DNA of 64,000 bases from JACCZR01 sp035296565. GTDB lineage: Bacteria > Actinomycetota > Thermoleophilia > Solirubrobacterales > Thermoleophilaceae. Positions 63,473 to 64,000 of this stretch are shown in pieces (within the stretch, counting starts at the first letter, position 1; each line of letters opens with the position of its first letter). Made by a program: the position numbers and the translations under genes. A model generated the notes under the pieces. It was not told where the DNA came from. It did not search any database and saw nothing but the letters and a program-made list of their open reading frames with translations. The stretch is from contig DATHAQ010000019.1 of assembly GCA_035296565.1 (NCBI GenBank), positions 24,178 to 88,177 on the forward strand. The letters run 5' to 3'.

Positions 63473-63756
63473 CAGCTCGGCACCCCTCTCCCGGTAGAGC
63501 TGTCGCGGTTTGGCTCGGAGCGCTCTGCGAGCAGTTCGAACGGTCCCGCGTTGAGCCCTCGGTAGCCCTCGTCGTCGACCCAGTGCACCCAGGCCTCGCG
63601 CGTCCGGACCTGTTCGCCGGCGGTCCGGAGGCGAACGTAGGCCCCGAGCTCGGTCGATGTTCCGATCGCGGCGTTGAAGAGCCCTCTCACTCGGTCCTGC
63701 TCGACCAGCGCGGCGTCCAGCCGCTGAGCGGCGCGGACGCGTTCCCGGCTTTCCAT
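63472..63756 (-). CDS. Small unknown-family protein, copy 2 (intact)
   Basis: A 94-aa protein: MESRERVRAAQRLDAALVEQ, DRVRGLFNAAIGTSTELGAY, VRLRTAGEQVRTREAWVHWV and GLNAGPFELLAERSE. Shares LDAAL, EQ, AxIGT-x2-E-x-GAY-x-RLR-x2-GE and a Trp-rich end with copy 1. No known family comes to mind. ATG at 63756 follows TGAGGAC. Confidence 0.6.
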   Translation of the reverse strand: MESRERVRAAQRLDAALVEQDRVRGLFNAAIGTSTELGAYVRLRTAGEQVRTREAWVHWVDDEGYRGLNAGPFELLAERSEPNRDSSTGRGVPS

Positions 63757-64000
63757 AGTCCTCAACCTTTCAGTCCCTCTCTGGGGGCCGCGCGAAAGGA
63801 AGAGAGAGAGTGAGACCTAGCGAGCGATGAGTCGGCCGGCCCCGCGGGTCTCAATCATTGTCCCCGGGCTCCGCGCCTCAGCGCGTTCGCGCTTTGGTGG
63901 CTTTCGGGTCCGGGGCTGAAGTCTGGCCCGCAGGGTCAGCTCGACCACCCACGCTACTCCTTTATCGAGCTCGAAACGAGTGATCGGCACAAGTTCCTCC
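63757..64000. other. Right-edge non-coding stretch
   Basis: Contains the leader block of copy 2 (GGTCTCAC, CT-run, TTCCTT, CGCGC in minus-strand reading). Nothing else is supported up to the window edge. Confidence 0.35.

Overview
The window is high-GC actinobacterial DNA with dense gene packing, many GTG and some TTG starts, and short 4-nt overlaps inside operons. The dnaK-grpE-dnaJ-hspR order plus clpB, inositol-phosphate synthase with a phosphatidylinositol-phosphate-type synthase, F420-type LLM oxidoreductase, DUF6458, DUF2510/DUF4870 and a LOG protein point to Actinomycetota. The gene set looks most like Thermoleophilia/Solirubrobacterales, but that placement is inference from recall, not from a search.

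Layout. 1-7.2 kb: heat-shock block on the minus strand (clpB; dnaK-grpE-dnaJ-hspR), with a shared 25-bp motif before clpB and dnaK. 7.5-11 kb: secreted metallophosphoesterase, endonuclease III, Asp-nucleophile alpha/beta hydrolase. 11-18.1 kb: plus-strand run with a membrane protein, PAP2 protein, CDP-alcohol phosphatidyltransferase, inositol-1-phosphate synthase, a glycosyltransferase-PHP fusion, a UDG-like FeS protein and a small zinc-ribbon-like protein; this reads as an inositol phospholipid/glycolipid locus. 18.2-22.7 kb: rRNA/tRNA uracil methyltransferase, a Ser/Lys/Arg-rich protein, an EEP nuclease, argF, a cupredoxin lipoprotein. 22.7-30.3 kb: TPP riboswitch-thiO-thiS-thiG-SnoaL operon, then three secreted glycosidase-like TIM-barrel proteins with thiE between them. 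30.3-40 kb: lipoamide dehydrogenase, a large secreted protein, then HCCA isomerase/DsbA-like, FKBP lipoprotein, pdhA-pdhB-pdhC, SRPBCC and LOG genes. 40-49.5 kb: LLM oxidoreductase, GST, enolase-superfamily protein, a polyamine-type ABC transporter (potA-D), and divergently a class III aminotransferase and alanine dehydrogenase. 49.5-57.5 kb: patatin, SGNH hydrolase, PPK2, lipB-lipA, kelch protein, D,D-carboxypeptidase, DUF4870 protein. 57.5-64 kb: tRNA-Ala(TGC) followed by a decayed tyrosine-recombinase end, a ribbon-helix-helix/GAF protein, a stress-type promoter with a TM-helix-repeat protein, a DMT-like transporter, and then 3 kb of low coding density.

Functional links. Thiamine synthesis (thiO, thiS, thiG, thiE) supplies TPP to the E1 component of the 2-oxoacid dehydrogenase. 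LipB and LipA supply lipoate to its E2, and LpdA is the E3. The Pot transporter, pyruvate-type aminotransferase and alanine dehydrogenase form a plausible amine-uptake and deamination route in which Ald recycles the alanine made by transamination.

Most unusual points: two genes flanking ald appear collapsed to short remnants (a PucR-type regulator and an aldehyde dehydrogenase); the PPK2 gene has no ATG/GTG/TTG start and seems to begin with ATC; a near-perfect intrinsic terminator lies inside the first codons of thiE; and the last 3 kb hold a small unrecognised ~95-aa protein family in two full-length copies (one frameshifted) and one probable partial copy, a frameshifted anti-sigma-type ATPase, an imperfect 70-bp direct repeat and a decayed tRNA. 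Several single-base frameshifts near the right end could be real decay or assembly error; the sequence alone cannot decide.
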